Positions 26,776 to 35,598 of a DNA stretch of 64,000 nt are shown here, piece by piece. A program made the position numbers and the translations under genes. The notes under the pieces are model-generated. The model searched no databases and was not told where the DNA came from. It saw only the letters and a program-made list of their open reading frames with translations. The first letter of the stretch is position 1. Every line of letters starts with the position of its first letter. The DNA comes from SVFI01 sp045535935 (GTDB lineage: Bacteria > Bacillota > Clostridia > Lachnospirales > Lachnospiraceae): contig JAZSMO010000039.1 in the NCBI GenBank assembly GCA_045535935.1, forward strand, positions 30,413 to 94,412, given 5' to 3'.

Positions 26776-28056
26776 TCAGCTGTTCAACACACACACCATA
26801 ATATATTCTTCGTCGTTTTCAGCCACCGTCTTGAATCCGACATTTTGGTACATCTTCACAGCATAGTTTGCTTTCTGCACCGCTAAAGAAGCTTTCTTAT
26901 AACCTCTGCTTTTCAGCTCGCCAAGCATCCGTTTCATCATCGCCGTCCCGATACCGAGACCGCGATATTCTTTGTACAGCGATATGGCAAAAGATGGAAC
27001 CCCGTCTTCCACATGTCCGTAGTCATCCATCACACGGACCCAGACGGCTCCGACAATATTTCCATCTACTTCTGCGACAAAACAAATGTCATCTTCCTGC
27101 ATCCCGAAATCACGCACATAAACCTGTAACTCAGGTTTATTTATAATCTCTTTCGGTGGTGCAGTTGCGCCCTCCGGAATAAAAATTGCTTCGTACAAAA
27201 AGTCATCCAGCAAAGCCGTTTCTTTGCCTCTCATATGTCTTATATTATAGCTGATTTTATCCGGAAAACCAATCACAGATGTCAATTGTTTGATATCATA
27301 CTTTTGGGCCGGAAGAATCACTGCATTTTCTCCTATTACATTTTTTATAATAGACAATTCTAACCTTTGCCTGTGCTTCAAATGATGGATCAGGTCATCA
27401 AATGTACTGCATCCATACTCTCTTCCATAGGGTGAATCCGCCATGTACTCTAACATCATCTGATACCATACTTCATTTCCCGCATCGTCGCAGCGTTCTT
27501 TTTGAATCGTTTTAATATTCTCTTCCGGATTATCTGCATACAAATATAACAGCATAAATTTTGACTTATCTACCGATTCAAACAACTCTCCATAGAATGC
27601 CATAATCTCTTCGTCACTGAGCATATGAAACAATATCAAATCCTCTATGATATTTTGAAAGAATGAACATTCAAACAGATATCTTGTATCCGAAAAATTT
27701 TGAAACCTTGCGGAAATAATCTCCTTAAGCTCCGTCAAGGTCTTTCTCCCATTATAAATCTCATAATTTTCCAAATCCTTATAAAATCCGGGAATATCCG
27801 TATTTATCCTGGTGTAGGTAATAATATAATTCTCCTGCTCCCGAACGGTATTTTTTATAATTTCATCTCTTATCAAATCGTATTTTTTCAAAATAGCTTC
27901 GTACTCCTGCCCGTTCATCCATGCGCACCATGCCAGTTCAACCGGCGAATAATCTCCCTCCCTGCAAACATGTAACCCCGGATACCATTTTGAAATATGA
28001 TTTACTAATGTGCTTTTTCCGGATCCCTGAATACCTTCTACAAATATATTTTTCAT
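26776..28056 (-). CDS. P-loop kinase-like/GNAT acetyltransferase fusion
   Basis: A 426-residue protein. The N-terminus MKNIFVEGIQGSGKSTLVNH is a Walker A P-loop like that of nucleoside or small-molecule kinases, followed by a helical region to about residue 260. Residues about 285-425 form a GNAT domain with DDICFVAEVDGNIVGAVWV, the acetyl-CoA motif YRGLGIGTAMMKRM and the final MYQNVGFKTV. ATG at 28056 follows GGGAG. It is the first gene of the run down to 22815. The substrate is unknown; modification of a small molecule by phosphorylation and acetylation is possible. Confidence 0.8.
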   Translation of the reverse strand: MKNIFVEGIQGSGKSTLVNHISKWYPGLHVCREGDYSPVELAWCAWMNGQEYEAILKKYDLIRDEIIKNTVREQENYIITYTRINTDIPGFYKDLENYEIYNGRKTLTELKEIISARFQNFSDTRYLFECSFFQNIIEDLILFHMLSDEEIMAFYGELFESVDKSKFMLLYLYADNPEENIKTIQKERCDDAGNEVWYQMMLEYMADSPYGREYGCSTFDDLIHHLKHRQRLELSIIKNVIGENAVILPAQKYDIKQLTSVIGFPDKISYNIRHMRGKETALLDDFLYEAIFIPEGATAPPKEIINKPELQVYVRDFGMQEDDICFVAEVDGNIVGAVWVRVMDDYGHVEDGVPSFAISLYKEYRGLGIGTAMMKRMLGELKSRGYKKASLAVQKANYAVKMYQNVGFKTVAENDEEYIMVCVLNS

Positions 28057-28310
28057 ATGCAAATCTCCCTTCAAAATAAAAAGAACCATTTGTTGCCAAA
28101 CAGTTCCATTACGCACTATAACCATATCATTTTTATGCACACAAAAAGAGAGGTTATGAGAACATAATCCACTTTTGGCAACATGAAAAACAGTATGAGC
28201 CCTATCGCTCACACAAAATAAACCTTCATGCAATCAAAAGTCGATTATCTCTTCATCTTTTCACCTCTCTCTTTATGATATGGTTATTCTATCACCGAGA
28301 AATTTTGATG
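28057..28310. other. Intergenic stretch without a recognisable gene
   Basis: AT-rich DNA between the P-loop/GNAT gene and the ORF6N remnant. The only structure I see is a pair of complementary 9-mers, GTTGCCAAA near 28093 and TTTGGCAAC near 28173, too far apart to be a clear hairpin. The promoter of the P-loop/GNAT operon must lie here, but no convincing boxes stand out. Confidence 0.4.
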
Positions 28311-28880
28311 TCAATAAGAGGAACTTATCTGTTTATCCGGAGCTAATAGCAATTTATCTATTACCGGATGAATCATGCTGGTCTCTAATATCACATTTAT
28401 GGCACAAAGTTTCTTTCCTGCATCCTTACTGGATGCACCACAATGATATGCACTCTCTGACCGTGTAACAAACTGCTGATTCTGTTTTATATAATGACGC
28501 ATCTCACGAAATGCACGCATTATAAAAATACTTTGCTGTTCTGCAAGCTTTCCTCTTAGAACGGTAGCAAGCATATAAATGCCGTGTTCCGTAAACGCAT
28601 AAGGAAGCTTTCTTTTTCCACCCCAACTTGAAGTCGCAAATTGCGACTTCAAGAACCCATCTTCTTCTGTTGTTAACTGAAACATAAAATCTTCCGGAAA
28701 TCTCGCAATATTACGCTTAACCTGCTCATTCAAACGCTTCACTTCATACCCATAAATCTCAGCCAAATCATAATCCAGCATAACCTGCTGTCCTCTTATG
28801 ATGTATACTCGATTACATATATTATCCAACGTCATTAATTCCGTGTTTTCTGCCATCTGCACACTCATCTTCCTTGTCAT
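28311..28880 (-). CDS. ORF6N-domain protein with internal deletion
   Basis: A 189-residue protein. The N-terminal about 130 residues are a typical ORF6N DNA-binding domain: RVYIIRGQQVMLDYDLAEIYG, KRNIARFPEDFMFQLT, LPYAFTEHGIYMLATVLRG and FIMRAFREMRHYI. From residue about 146 the sequence jumps to YHCGASSKDAGKKLCAIN, which in full-length relatives (about 300 residues) is near the C-terminal end of a phospholipase D-like region. About 140 residues appear to be missing with the frame kept. It overlaps the upstream HTH gene by 59 bp. DNA binding may survive; the second domain cannot. Confidence 0.8.
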   Translation of the reverse strand: MTRKMSVQMAENTELMTLDNICNRVYIIRGQQVMLDYDLAEIYGYEVKRLNEQVKRNIARFPEDFMFQLTTEEDGFLKSQFATSSWGGKRKLPYAFTEHGIYMLATVLRGKLAEQQSIFIMRAFREMRHYIKQNQQFVTRSESAYHCGASSKDAGKKLCAINVILETSMIHPVIDKLLLAPDKQISSSY

Positions 28881-29076
28881 CCTTATTCCTTTTATCAGCC
28901 AACTTCTCCATCTGAATCTTATATGCCATCAACCGCAAAAGATATAATGGTACTCGTCTGTTTCCTAACTCCCAATCCGTCACCGTCATATAAGGAATTT
29001 CAAAGTACTCACAAAATTCTTTCCGGTTCATCCCGGTACTTTCTCTTAATTTTCTCAATTCTTCTCTTGCTTCCAC
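28822..29076 (-). CDS. Small helix-turn-helix (XRE-like) protein
   Basis: An 84-residue protein with an HTH of the Cro/CI type in residues 5-55: LRKLRESTGMNRKEFCEYF and TVTDWELGNRRVPLYLLRL. The C-terminal tail is highly charged. The start is GTG at 29076 after a strong AAGGAGG. It overlaps the start of the ORF6N gene by 59 bp, so the two are probably translated together as a regulator pair. Confidence 0.8.
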   Translation of the reverse strand: MEAREELRKLRESTGMNRKEFCEYFEIPYMTVTDWELGNRRVPLYLLRLMAYKIQMEKLADKRNKDDKEDECADGRKHGINDVG

Positions 29077-29145
29077 AAGTCCTCCTTATGCATTGCATAA
29101 ATCTATTATATACTTTTTACAGAATTGAGGCAACCATATTCTTAA

Positions 29146-29187
29146 TAAAAAAAGATAACCTCAGTAATTTTTACCGAGGTTATCCAA
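29146..29187 (-). terminator. Terminator of the GNAT gene
   Basis: GATAACCTC (29153-29161) pairs with GAGGTTATC (29175-29183), with an inner GTA/TAC pair; the minus strand continues into a run of seven T. It lies 36 bp beyond the GNAT stop. Confidence 0.8.
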
Positions 29188-29222
29188 ACAAATCTTTTTC
29201 TCTCCCTGCATTTACATATAAC

Positions 29223-29666
29223 TCACATATCAATCCACTGTATAAACGCAGTCTTATCCGAACTGTTGTATCCGGCTTTCCGATAGAAATTAAGTGTACT
29301 TTCTTCTTTGGAACCGGTGAGCAGCATCATTTTGTAACAATGATTTTCTTTTGCAATTCGGTTTGCAAATTCCAGACAGGCTGTCGCATAACCTTTCTTC
29401 CGATAGTCGGCGTGCGTAACTACATTTTCCACAAATGCGTACGGGCGGACATTTCGTGTAAGATTCGGAATAATCACACAGACACAGGATGCTACAATCT
29501 TATTGTCTTCCTCGCAAACAATCAAGTGGTGATTCGGATCATTTACAATACTCTCCCACGTATTTCGCAAGTGCCCGGTATCTTCCGGGACACTTTTCTC
29601 ATGCAGATACAGGTACAGCTGCAATATTTCATTTAAATCGTTTCTGTTTGCTTCTCTGATTGTCAT
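29223..29666 (-). CDS. GNAT family N-acetyltransferase
   Basis: A 147-residue single-domain GNAT enzyme: MTIREANRNDLNEILQLYL at the N-terminus, ENVVTHADYRKKGYATACLEF (part; acetyl-CoA loop) and FYRKAGYN at the C-terminus. Close relatives acetylate small amines or protein N-termini. The start at 29666 is chosen from three close methionines because it aligns with the usual family beginning. It follows the end of the GNAT pseudogene by 29 bp. Confidence 0.85.
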   Translation of the reverse strand: MTIREANRNDLNEILQLYLYLHEKSVPEDTGHLRNTWESIVNDPNHHLIVCEEDNKIVASCVCVIIPNLTRNVRPYAFVENVVTHADYRKKGYATACLEFANRIAKENHCYKMMLLTGSKEESTLNFYRKAGYNSSDKTAFIQWIDM

Positions 29667-29695
29667 TTGTTTCCGCATCCTTTCTCTACTCTTCC

Positions 29696-30150
29696 TCAAT
29701 ATCCTTCAATCTCATAAGCCGTATACTCATGGCTGAAATGATACCCCAGCTTTTCCGCCAAAGCCACGGACCATTTATTCTGCGCATCCCAGCTTGGATA
29801 TAGGTTTCGTTCCAAACATTCCAGAATCAGTTTTGCGCCACACGCATAGGCCATCCCTTTTCTCCGGTGGTCTTCCCGCGTATCAATTTCTATTTCGATT
29901 CCCTTATCATATGTGCTGTAAGAAGATGCCCCTGCTACCAATTCTCCATCCTTTAAAACCGCAACGCCCACTCCGAGTTTTCTATATGTCGCATAGTCAT
30001 CGTACTGCGACACCAGATCATTTGCCCATCCGTTTTCCCGGCAAAGATAATACTCGGTCTCTTCCAGCATTTTCAGTTCATATCCTGCAGACAAGACCAT
30101 AGGATGGTTTCATCCCATGCAGAAAAGAGGGTGGTTGGTGTTTCAATCAT
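29696..30150 (-). pseudogene. GNAT_acetyltran (PF12746-like) pseudogene with internal deletion and frameshift
   Basis: The real start is ATG at 30150, after AAAAGGAG with 7-bp spacing. It encodes MIETPTTLFSAWDETILWSC and then stops at a TGA after 25 codons. A different frame then encodes the C-terminal half of the same family, from GYELKMLEETEYYLC through IEIEIDTREDHRRKGMAYACG to WSVALAEKLGYHFSHEYTAYEI. In intact relatives (about 250 residues) roughly 100 residues separate these parts. The 134-residue open frame starting at 30100 is therefore a remnant without its own ribosome site, not a gene. Confidence 0.85.
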
Positions 30151-30398
30151 TTGGAAGCTCCTTTTCTGATACTATTGCAAATCAAATCAAAATACCACTT
30201 GTATTTTACATATACCAATGATATTATATCAGTCAATAAGTAATTCGCATATTCACATGATATCTGCATTTCATCCACTTTTTCAAATTTGTCATTCTTT
30301 CCCATATAGTAGTCAAGAAACACTCTATTCATCACATTACACTCTTTATCATAATATAATATTCTGCAATTTTCCCAACTACATATACGGAGGTCCAT

Positions 30399-30958
30399 AT
30401 GGAATATAAATCACAAAATAGCTTGAACGATAACGACAAGTCTTCTTTGACTTCCGTTTTCCAAGACATATTATTAAGTTTAAAACACATATCTGTAACC
30501 AAAGCAACAGCATATCTACGTTACATACCCAGTCAATGCCGTATGCACTATAACTCTTTAGAAAACAGAAAAAATCGCGATGCACACGCTAAAAAATATC
30601 ACCCAATCAAGCCACAAAGAGGGGAAATCTATAACGCTTTTATCACCGAAGGAGTCGGAAGCGAACTATGTGGTAACCATTTGGTAGTTATTGTTCAAAA
30701 TAAAAAAGGTAACATCTATGGTGAAAAAGTAAACATACTTCCTATCGAGGGAAACGGTTCAAAAATCAATCCAAATTATCAAGTGCGTCTGTCTTCCAGC
30801 GATTTAGCACGGGCTCTTTAGACAAAGATCCTTCTCGCATAATCGTTACTGATATTACAACTATTGATAAGATCCGTTTAGGAAGAAAAATCGGATGCTT
30901 AACTTCAGAATGTCTTGCTGAAGTCGATAAATTATTAAGGAAACACTTGGAGTTATAA
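30399..30958 (+). pseudogene. Frameshifted MazF/PemK-family toxin gene
   Basis: ATG at 30399 follows CGGAGG. The first frame (to TAG at 30819-30821) gives an N-terminal helical part of about 70 residues and then a MazF-like core: KPQRGEIYNAFITEGVGSE, HLVVIVQNKKGN and VNILPIEG. The remainder is in another frame: GSLDKDPSRIIVTDITTIDK, RLGRKIGCLTSE and a stop at 30958. Adding one base near 30808-30812 would restore a protein of about 186 residues. MazF toxins cut mRNA. No antitoxin gene is visible, which fits an inactive or solitary toxin. Confidence 0.82.
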
Positions 30959-31054
30959 TTACAGCAACCTTGACATTTATATGGGAAATGCTATAATTTA
31001 AATATAAATAAGTTATCTAGCTTCATAAGAAGCATTGGCCATACGGCTTTTCTA

Positions 31055-31085
31055 GAGAAAGAGTTGTGTTACACAACTCTTTCTC
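31055..31085. repeat. Perfect 15-bp-arm palindrome
   Basis: GAGAAAGAGTTGTGT (31055-31069) and its exact complement (31071-31085) are separated by one base. It would form a very stable hairpin on either strand, followed by ATATTTT on the plus strand. It may be a terminator or a protein-binding site. Confidence 0.8.
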
Positions 31086-31149
31086 ATATTTTACATATAC
31101 TGTTTATGTAATCTAGTCTGTTTTACAGGCATTGCACAGCTTTTCTAAA

Positions 31150-31173
31150 GGCCCTCTGCTTAACCAGAGGGTC
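31150..31173 (+). terminator. Terminator-like hairpin
   Basis: CCCTCTG (31152-31158) pairs with CAGAGGG (31165-31171), loop of six, with T-rich DNA (TCTAACTTTTCTT) after it on the plus strand. It could end transcription coming from the toxin gene or from the palindrome region. Confidence 0.5.
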
Positions 31174-31294
31174 TAACTTTTCTTGATAACAAGTATTCCA
31201 CTGACATCACACATTACCCTCACTTTGGGAGCAAAAAGCAGACGGTCAGCAGTAGCCCGCAGCCAATCAGCCGTCGCCTACGGCTCGCCAATCA

Positions 31295-32770
31295 CTAAGT
31301 CTCCCTGTATGGACCTCCGTAATCTACTCTCACTTCGCTTACGCTCGTTTTCACTAAGAGCACACATGTCTCCACATGCACAGTCCCCGGAAACATATCG
31401 ACGCAGCAGGCCTTTTCCATGCAATAACCGTTCTCCTCAAACACCGCAAGGTCACGGGCCAGGGATGTCGGCTTACAGGAAATATACACCAATCGGTCCA
31501 CACCGTAATCAATAATCTTCTTGAGGGCTTTCGGGTGAATTCCGTCACGTGGCGGATCCAAGATGATAAAATCCGGTTTTTCCTCGATATCGTCCAGAAC
31601 TTTCAGCACATCACCCGCAATAAACTCGCAGTTATGTAAACCATTGAGTTCTGCATTCTTTTTTGCAGCTTCCACAGCTTCTTCCACAATCTCTACACCG
31701 ATCACCTTCTTTGACACCGGTGCCATAAGCTGTGCAATCGTTCCGGTTCCGGAATATAAGTCAAAGACAACTTTATCCGGCGCCCCGCCGCCGGTCAGGT
31801 CCCCGATATAAGAACGGGCTGTGTCATAGAGCACCTCCGCTCCGAGGGAATTGGTCTGGAAAAACGAAAACTCTGTAATCTTAAATTTCAGTCCCAGCAA
31901 TTCCTCATAAAAGTAATCCTGTCCGTAAAGCACCTTTGTTGCGTCATTTTTTACGACATCAGCCACCGAATCATTTTCCGTGTGAAGAATACCGACCAGT
32001 TTTCCGGAAAATGCACTTTCTAGTTTACATAACACCGAAACATATCCCTGAAGCAAGTCTTCGCAGGCCTTTTCTGTATTTTCTACGCCCAGACACTCCT
32101 TCTGCGATGTCGTAATCAGCGCTACCATAATCTCGCCGGTCTTTACGGCCTTTCGCACCAATAGATGTCTGATATATCCTTCTCCCCGCATGCGGTGGTA
32201 AAACGGTGTCTCACTTTCTTTAAAATAATCCAAAGTTGTACGCAGAATCAAACGGAAATCTTCATCCACAATCTGACACTGACCCACAGTCACAATATCA
32301 TAAAAGCTTCCCCGCTTATGCATTCCGAGACTGAGCGGTCCATCTTTATATTCATCGCCGAAAGAAAACTCCATTTTGTTGCGATAGGCAAACTGCTTCG
32401 GGCTTCCTTTGATTCCTTCAAACAGATAGGACGGCTCTTTGCTTTTACTTATGTAAACCTCATCCAGCAGTCCCTTCACTTGTCCGGATTTCAGTTCCAA
32501 CTGCTTTTCGTAAGGGAGGTTTTGATAGGTACAGCCTCCGCACTGACCGAAATGCGGGCAGGCAGAATCGATCTCACAAGGAGCTTTTTCCAGCACCTCA
32601 AGCACAGTCGCATCGGCTCTTCCTTTTTTCTTCTTTGTCACGCGATACTTCACCGTCTGCCCCGGCAACGCATTTTTTACCGTCACCTTGTAATCGCCGT
32701 TTTCAATCATTCCTTTGTTCGGAAAGTTTACATAACTTACTTTCCCTTCGTAAATTTCACCTTTTTTCAT
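31295..32770 (-). CDS. rlmD: 23S rRNA (uracil-C5)-methyltransferase, RlmD/RumA type
   Basis: A 491-residue enzyme. It has an N-terminal TRAM domain, an Fe-S cluster motif (CEIDSACPHFGQCGGC), the SAM-binding DLYSGTGTIAQLM, DPPRDGIHP and the catalytic cysteine in YISCKPTSLARDL. It methylates uridine in 23S rRNA. The last about 14 residues after VETCVLLVKT look unlike the family and end abruptly. ATG at 32770 follows AGGAGA. Four copies of the TTATGTAAAC motif lie in this gene, in four different registers. Confidence 0.92.
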   Translation of the reverse strand: MKKGEIYEGKVSYVNFPNKGMIENGDYKVTVKNALPGQTVKYRVTKKKKGRADATVLEVLEKAPCEIDSACPHFGQCGGCTYQNLPYEKQLELKSGQVKGLLDEVYISKSKEPSYLFEGIKGSPKQFAYRNKMEFSFGDEYKDGPLSLGMHKRGSFYDIVTVGQCQIVDEDFRLILRTTLDYFKESETPFYHRMRGEGYIRHLLVRKAVKTGEIMVALITTSQKECLGVENTEKACEDLLQGYVSVLCKLESAFSGKLVGILHTENDSVADVVKNDATKVLYGQDYFYEELLGLKFKITEFSFFQTNSLGAEVLYDTARSYIGDLTGGGAPDKVVFDLYSGTGTIAQLMAPVSKKVIGVEIVEEAVEAAKKNAELNGLHNCEFIAGDVLKVLDDIEEKPDFIILDPPRDGIHPKALKKIIDYGVDRLVYISCKPTSLARDLAVFEENGYCMEKACCVDMFPGTVHVETCVLLVKTSVSEVRVDYGGPYRET

Positions 32771-32782
32771 TTTTTCTCCTAA

Positions 32783-32811
32783 AAAACGGGACTCCGTCGG
32801 AATCCCGTTTT
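32783..32811 (-). terminator. Terminator of the small acidic membrane protein gene
   Basis: AAAACGGGA (32783-32791) pairs with TCCCGTTTT (32803-32811) with further pairing inside; T-run on both strands. It lies between the stop at 32840 and the rlmD start at 32770, so it ends the upstream gene. Confidence 0.8.
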
Positions 32812-32839
32812 CATCTCTTATTTATTCGGTTTGCAGATA

Positions 32840-33106
32840 TTATTCTGCGTCAGCCTTCTTTGCTTCTTCCTCTTCCTCAAAGAAGTCATCATCAAAATCA
32901 TCATCGAAATCATCCTCGAAATCTTCCAGATAATCCGGTGTAAAATACAAATATACCGCATAAGCAATCGCTGCGATCACTGCTACTGCCCCGATGATCC
33001 CGAGCACCCAGAGAAGTACACATGGTTTTTTCTTTTCTTCCTCTTTTTTGATCAGATCATTGGCTTTGATCATTGCGATCATGTCTTCAATTTTCATATT
33101 TTTCAT
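32840..33106 (-). CDS. Small single-span membrane protein with acidic tail
   Basis: An 88-residue protein: amphipathic N-terminal helix (KIEDMIAMIKANDLIKKEEE), one membrane segment (about 30-52) and a C-terminal tail made almost only of Asp, Glu and Phe. Proteins of this layout are common in Lachnospiraceae and have no known function. ATG at 33106 follows AAAGGTGG. Monocistronic, with a terminator after it; located between pcrA and rlmD. Confidence 0.7.
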   Translation of the reverse strand: MKNMKIEDMIAMIKANDLIKKEEEKKKPCVLLWVLGIIGAVAVIAAIAYAVYLYFTPDYLEDFEDDFDDDFDDDFFEEEEEAKKADAE

Positions 33107-33181
33107 AACGCATTCCACCTTTCTGCTATAGTTGCCCCTATATATGAACCTATTTTAACACATTTTCCGGCTCTTTACTAC

Positions 33182-35539
33182 TTAAATTTTCGTGAGCTTT
33201 GCAAAAGTTGCATACATAATTTTCTGCCCGCACTCATCGAAAGACACCGTCACTTTGACATCCTTCGGTCCCGGTTCCATCTGCAGCACCTCTCCATCTC
33301 CGAAGCGACTGTGACGCACCCGGTCGCCCACCTTATAGTTTATCGCAGAGGACGTTGCATTATTCACCGCCGATGCCTGCGCAATAAATGGTTTCACACT
33401 ATCCGGCGTAGTTTTCGGTTTTAAAATTGCTTTTGGTCGTGTGATCCCGATGGATGATGGTGCTTTTGGGTTTACATAACTCGCACTTGTCGTTCGTCTC
33501 TCATGGTTTACATAAGTCGAACCACCTGCAAAATCATACGGCTTCTGCTTAAAGCTGTAACGCTCTCTGGAATCATCCTCGTAATCCGCAAAATCACGTT
33601 TATATATCGGAAGCCGGTTATCCAAAAGCTCCTGCGGTATTTCTTTCACAAAACGGCTCACCGGATTGTACTGGGTCTCGCCGCGAATCATCCTCTGTTT
33701 AGCCGCCGATATGGTAAGTTCCTCCTTGGCGCGGGTGATTCCCACATAAGCCAGACGCCGTTCCTCCTCCACCTCCGTGGAATCGTCGGACATAATCGTC
33801 ATATAACTCGGGAACACACCGTCCTCCATCCCGGCCAGATACACGTGCGGAAATTCCAGTCCCTTCGCACTGTGCAGTGTCATAAGCAGCACTTTATCCT
33901 GAGACGGGTCCACACCATCAATATCTGCTACCAGTGCCACATCCTCCAAAAATTCGGAAAGCGTCGGCTGATCGTGGGTCTCCTCATAGGAAACCACTTT
34001 TGAGATCAACTCATCGATGTTTTCGATGCGCGCCTCGGCCTCCTCCTCGGAATCCGCCTGAAGCTGTTCCAGATATCCGGTCGTGTCGAGAATATCCTGC
34101 ATCAGATCCTCCAGCGAATACACGTTAAGCCGGCTTCGGAATACCTGTATCATATTGACAAACGGTGTCAGCTTGGCTGCTGCCTTCCCCAGCGTCTTGA
34201 TCTGATCCGCCTCACAGAGCGCATCGTAAAAACTGATCTGTCTCTCGTCCGCATAATCCTGCACCTTGTTGATGGTCGTCTGACCGATACCGCGCTTCGG
34301 AATGTTGATGATACGCTTAACCGCCAGATCGTCCTTGCCATTGTCAATGGTCTTCAAATAAGCAAGAACATCCTTAATCTCTTTTCTGGAATAGAAATTC
34401 ACACCGCCGACCACATTGTACGGAATGCTGGAGCGGATAAACTGCTCCTCCAAAAGACGGGATTGTGCATTGGTACGGTATAGCACGGCGCAGTCGCTGT
34501 ATCTGAGTTTTCCGCTGTAATATTTGGACGAAACATCGCCCGCAATATATTCCGCCTCCTCGTAAGCCGTGTCAAACTGGCGGAAATGAATTCTGCTTCC
34601 GGTTCCCGCCGCCGTCCAAAGCGACTTATCCTTTCGCCCTATATTATTGCGAATCACTGCGTTAGCCGCATCTAATATATTCTGCGAGGAACGATAATTT
34701 TGTTCCAGCTTAATCACACACGCATCCGGATATACCTTTTCAAAATCGAGAATATTGCGAATGTTAGCTCCACGAAACTTATAAATAGACTGGTCATCGT
34801 CACCTACCACACAGAGATTCCGGTTACCCGCTGCTAACTGTTTAACCAGTTCAAACTGCGCCGTATTGGTATCCTGATACTCATCCACCATAATATACTG
34901 AAATCTCTCATGATAACCTGCGCAAACTTCCGGATCTCCCTTTAAAAGCTCCACGGTCAGCATAATCAGATCATCAAAATCCATGGCGTTGTTTTTGCGG
35001 AGCGTCGCCTGATACTCCTTATAAACGCCTGCGATTCTCTGCTTATTATAGTCCCCAAACGCATTCATCTCATACTCAATCGGACCAATCAGAGAATCCT
35101 TGGCATTTGAAATCGCAGAAAGTATCGTCCGCTCCTTGAGCATCTTCGTATCAACCTGCAATTTTTTGCACACATCTTTAATAATCGATTTCTGATCATC
35201 CGCATCGTAAATCGTAAAATTGGTATCATAACCGATCCGATCCGCATATCGCCGCAAAATGCGGACGCAGCTGGAGTGGAATGTGGACACCCAAATGCTG
35301 TCCGAACCCATTCCGACCAGATCATCCACCCTGTTTTTCATCTCTTCCGCCGCTTTATTGGTAAATGTAATCGCCATAATATTCCAAGGCTTCACATCAC
35401 ATTTTTCAATCAAATATGCAATGCGGTGGGTCAGCACACGGGTTTTTCCCGAACCTGCTCCCGCCAGAATCAGAACCGGTCCTTCTGTCTGAAACACCGC
35501 TTTTTTTTGCATTTCGTTTAAGGAATCATAAATACTCAT
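33182..35539 (-). CDS. pcrA: ATP-dependent DNA helicase PcrA/UvrD
   Basis: A 785-residue superfamily 1A helicase acting in DNA repair and in clearing stalled complexes. Visible motifs: AGAGSGKTRVLTHR (I), TFTNKAA (Ia), VDEYQDTN (II), VVGDDDQSIYKFRGA (III), LEQNYRSSQNIL (IV), LMTLHSAKGLEFPHVYL (V) and YVGITRAKEEL (VI). After the motor core comes a variable linker of about 90 residues and then a small Tudor-like domain (VGDRVRHSRFGDGEVLQ) that in PcrA contacts RNA polymerase. Two TTATGTAAAC sites lie in the linker. Confidence 0.96.
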   Translation of the reverse strand: MSIYDSLNEMQKKAVFQTEGPVLILAGAGSGKTRVLTHRIAYLIEKCDVKPWNIMAITFTNKAAEEMKNRVDDLVGMGSDSIWVSTFHSSCVRILRRYADRIGYDTNFTIYDADDQKSIIKDVCKKLQVDTKMLKERTILSAISNAKDSLIGPIEYEMNAFGDYNKQRIAGVYKEYQATLRKNNAMDFDDLIMLTVELLKGDPEVCAGYHERFQYIMVDEYQDTNTAQFELVKQLAAGNRNLCVVGDDDQSIYKFRGANIRNILDFEKVYPDACVIKLEQNYRSSQNILDAANAVIRNNIGRKDKSLWTAAGTGSRIHFRQFDTAYEEAEYIAGDVSSKYYSGKLRYSDCAVLYRTNAQSRLLEEQFIRSSIPYNVVGGVNFYSRKEIKDVLAYLKTIDNGKDDLAVKRIINIPKRGIGQTTINKVQDYADERQISFYDALCEADQIKTLGKAAAKLTPFVNMIQVFRSRLNVYSLEDLMQDILDTTGYLEQLQADSEEEAEARIENIDELISKVVSYEETHDQPTLSEFLEDVALVADIDGVDPSQDKVLLMTLHSAKGLEFPHVYLAGMEDGVFPSYMTIMSDDSTEVEEERRLAYVGITRAKEELTISAAKQRMIRGETQYNPVSRFVKEIPQELLDNRLPIYKRDFADYEDDSRERYSFKQKPYDFAGGSTYVNHERRTTSASYVNPKAPSSIGITRPKAILKPKTTPDSVKPFIAQASAVNNATSSAINYKVGDRVRHSRFGDGEVLQMEPGPKDVKVTVSFDECGQKIMYATFAKLTKI

Positions 35540-35598
35540 ATCGTTTCCCTTCTCTTCCTTGCCCCTTTGTCATCTGCTCACCATTATACCACCGCCTG

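Larger units (their letters stand above)
30959..31294. other. Intergenic region with two hairpins
   Basis: This 336-bp stretch contains no gene. It holds the 31-bp palindrome at 31055-31085, the hairpin at 31150-31173, and a weak GC-rich hairpin AGCCG/CGGCT near 31269-31285. It separates the frameshifted toxin gene from the convergent rlmD. Confidence 0.5.

Noticed and set aside
30147..30398. An 83-codon minus-strand open frame
   Set aside because: No ribosome site, low-complexity AT-rich sequence, and it lies over the promoter and start of the toxin gene; no family resemblance.
28311..30958. Prophage remnant
   Set aside because: ORF6N and HTH genes occur in phages, but there are no structural, integrase or attachment sequences, and the other genes here are chromosomal accessory types.
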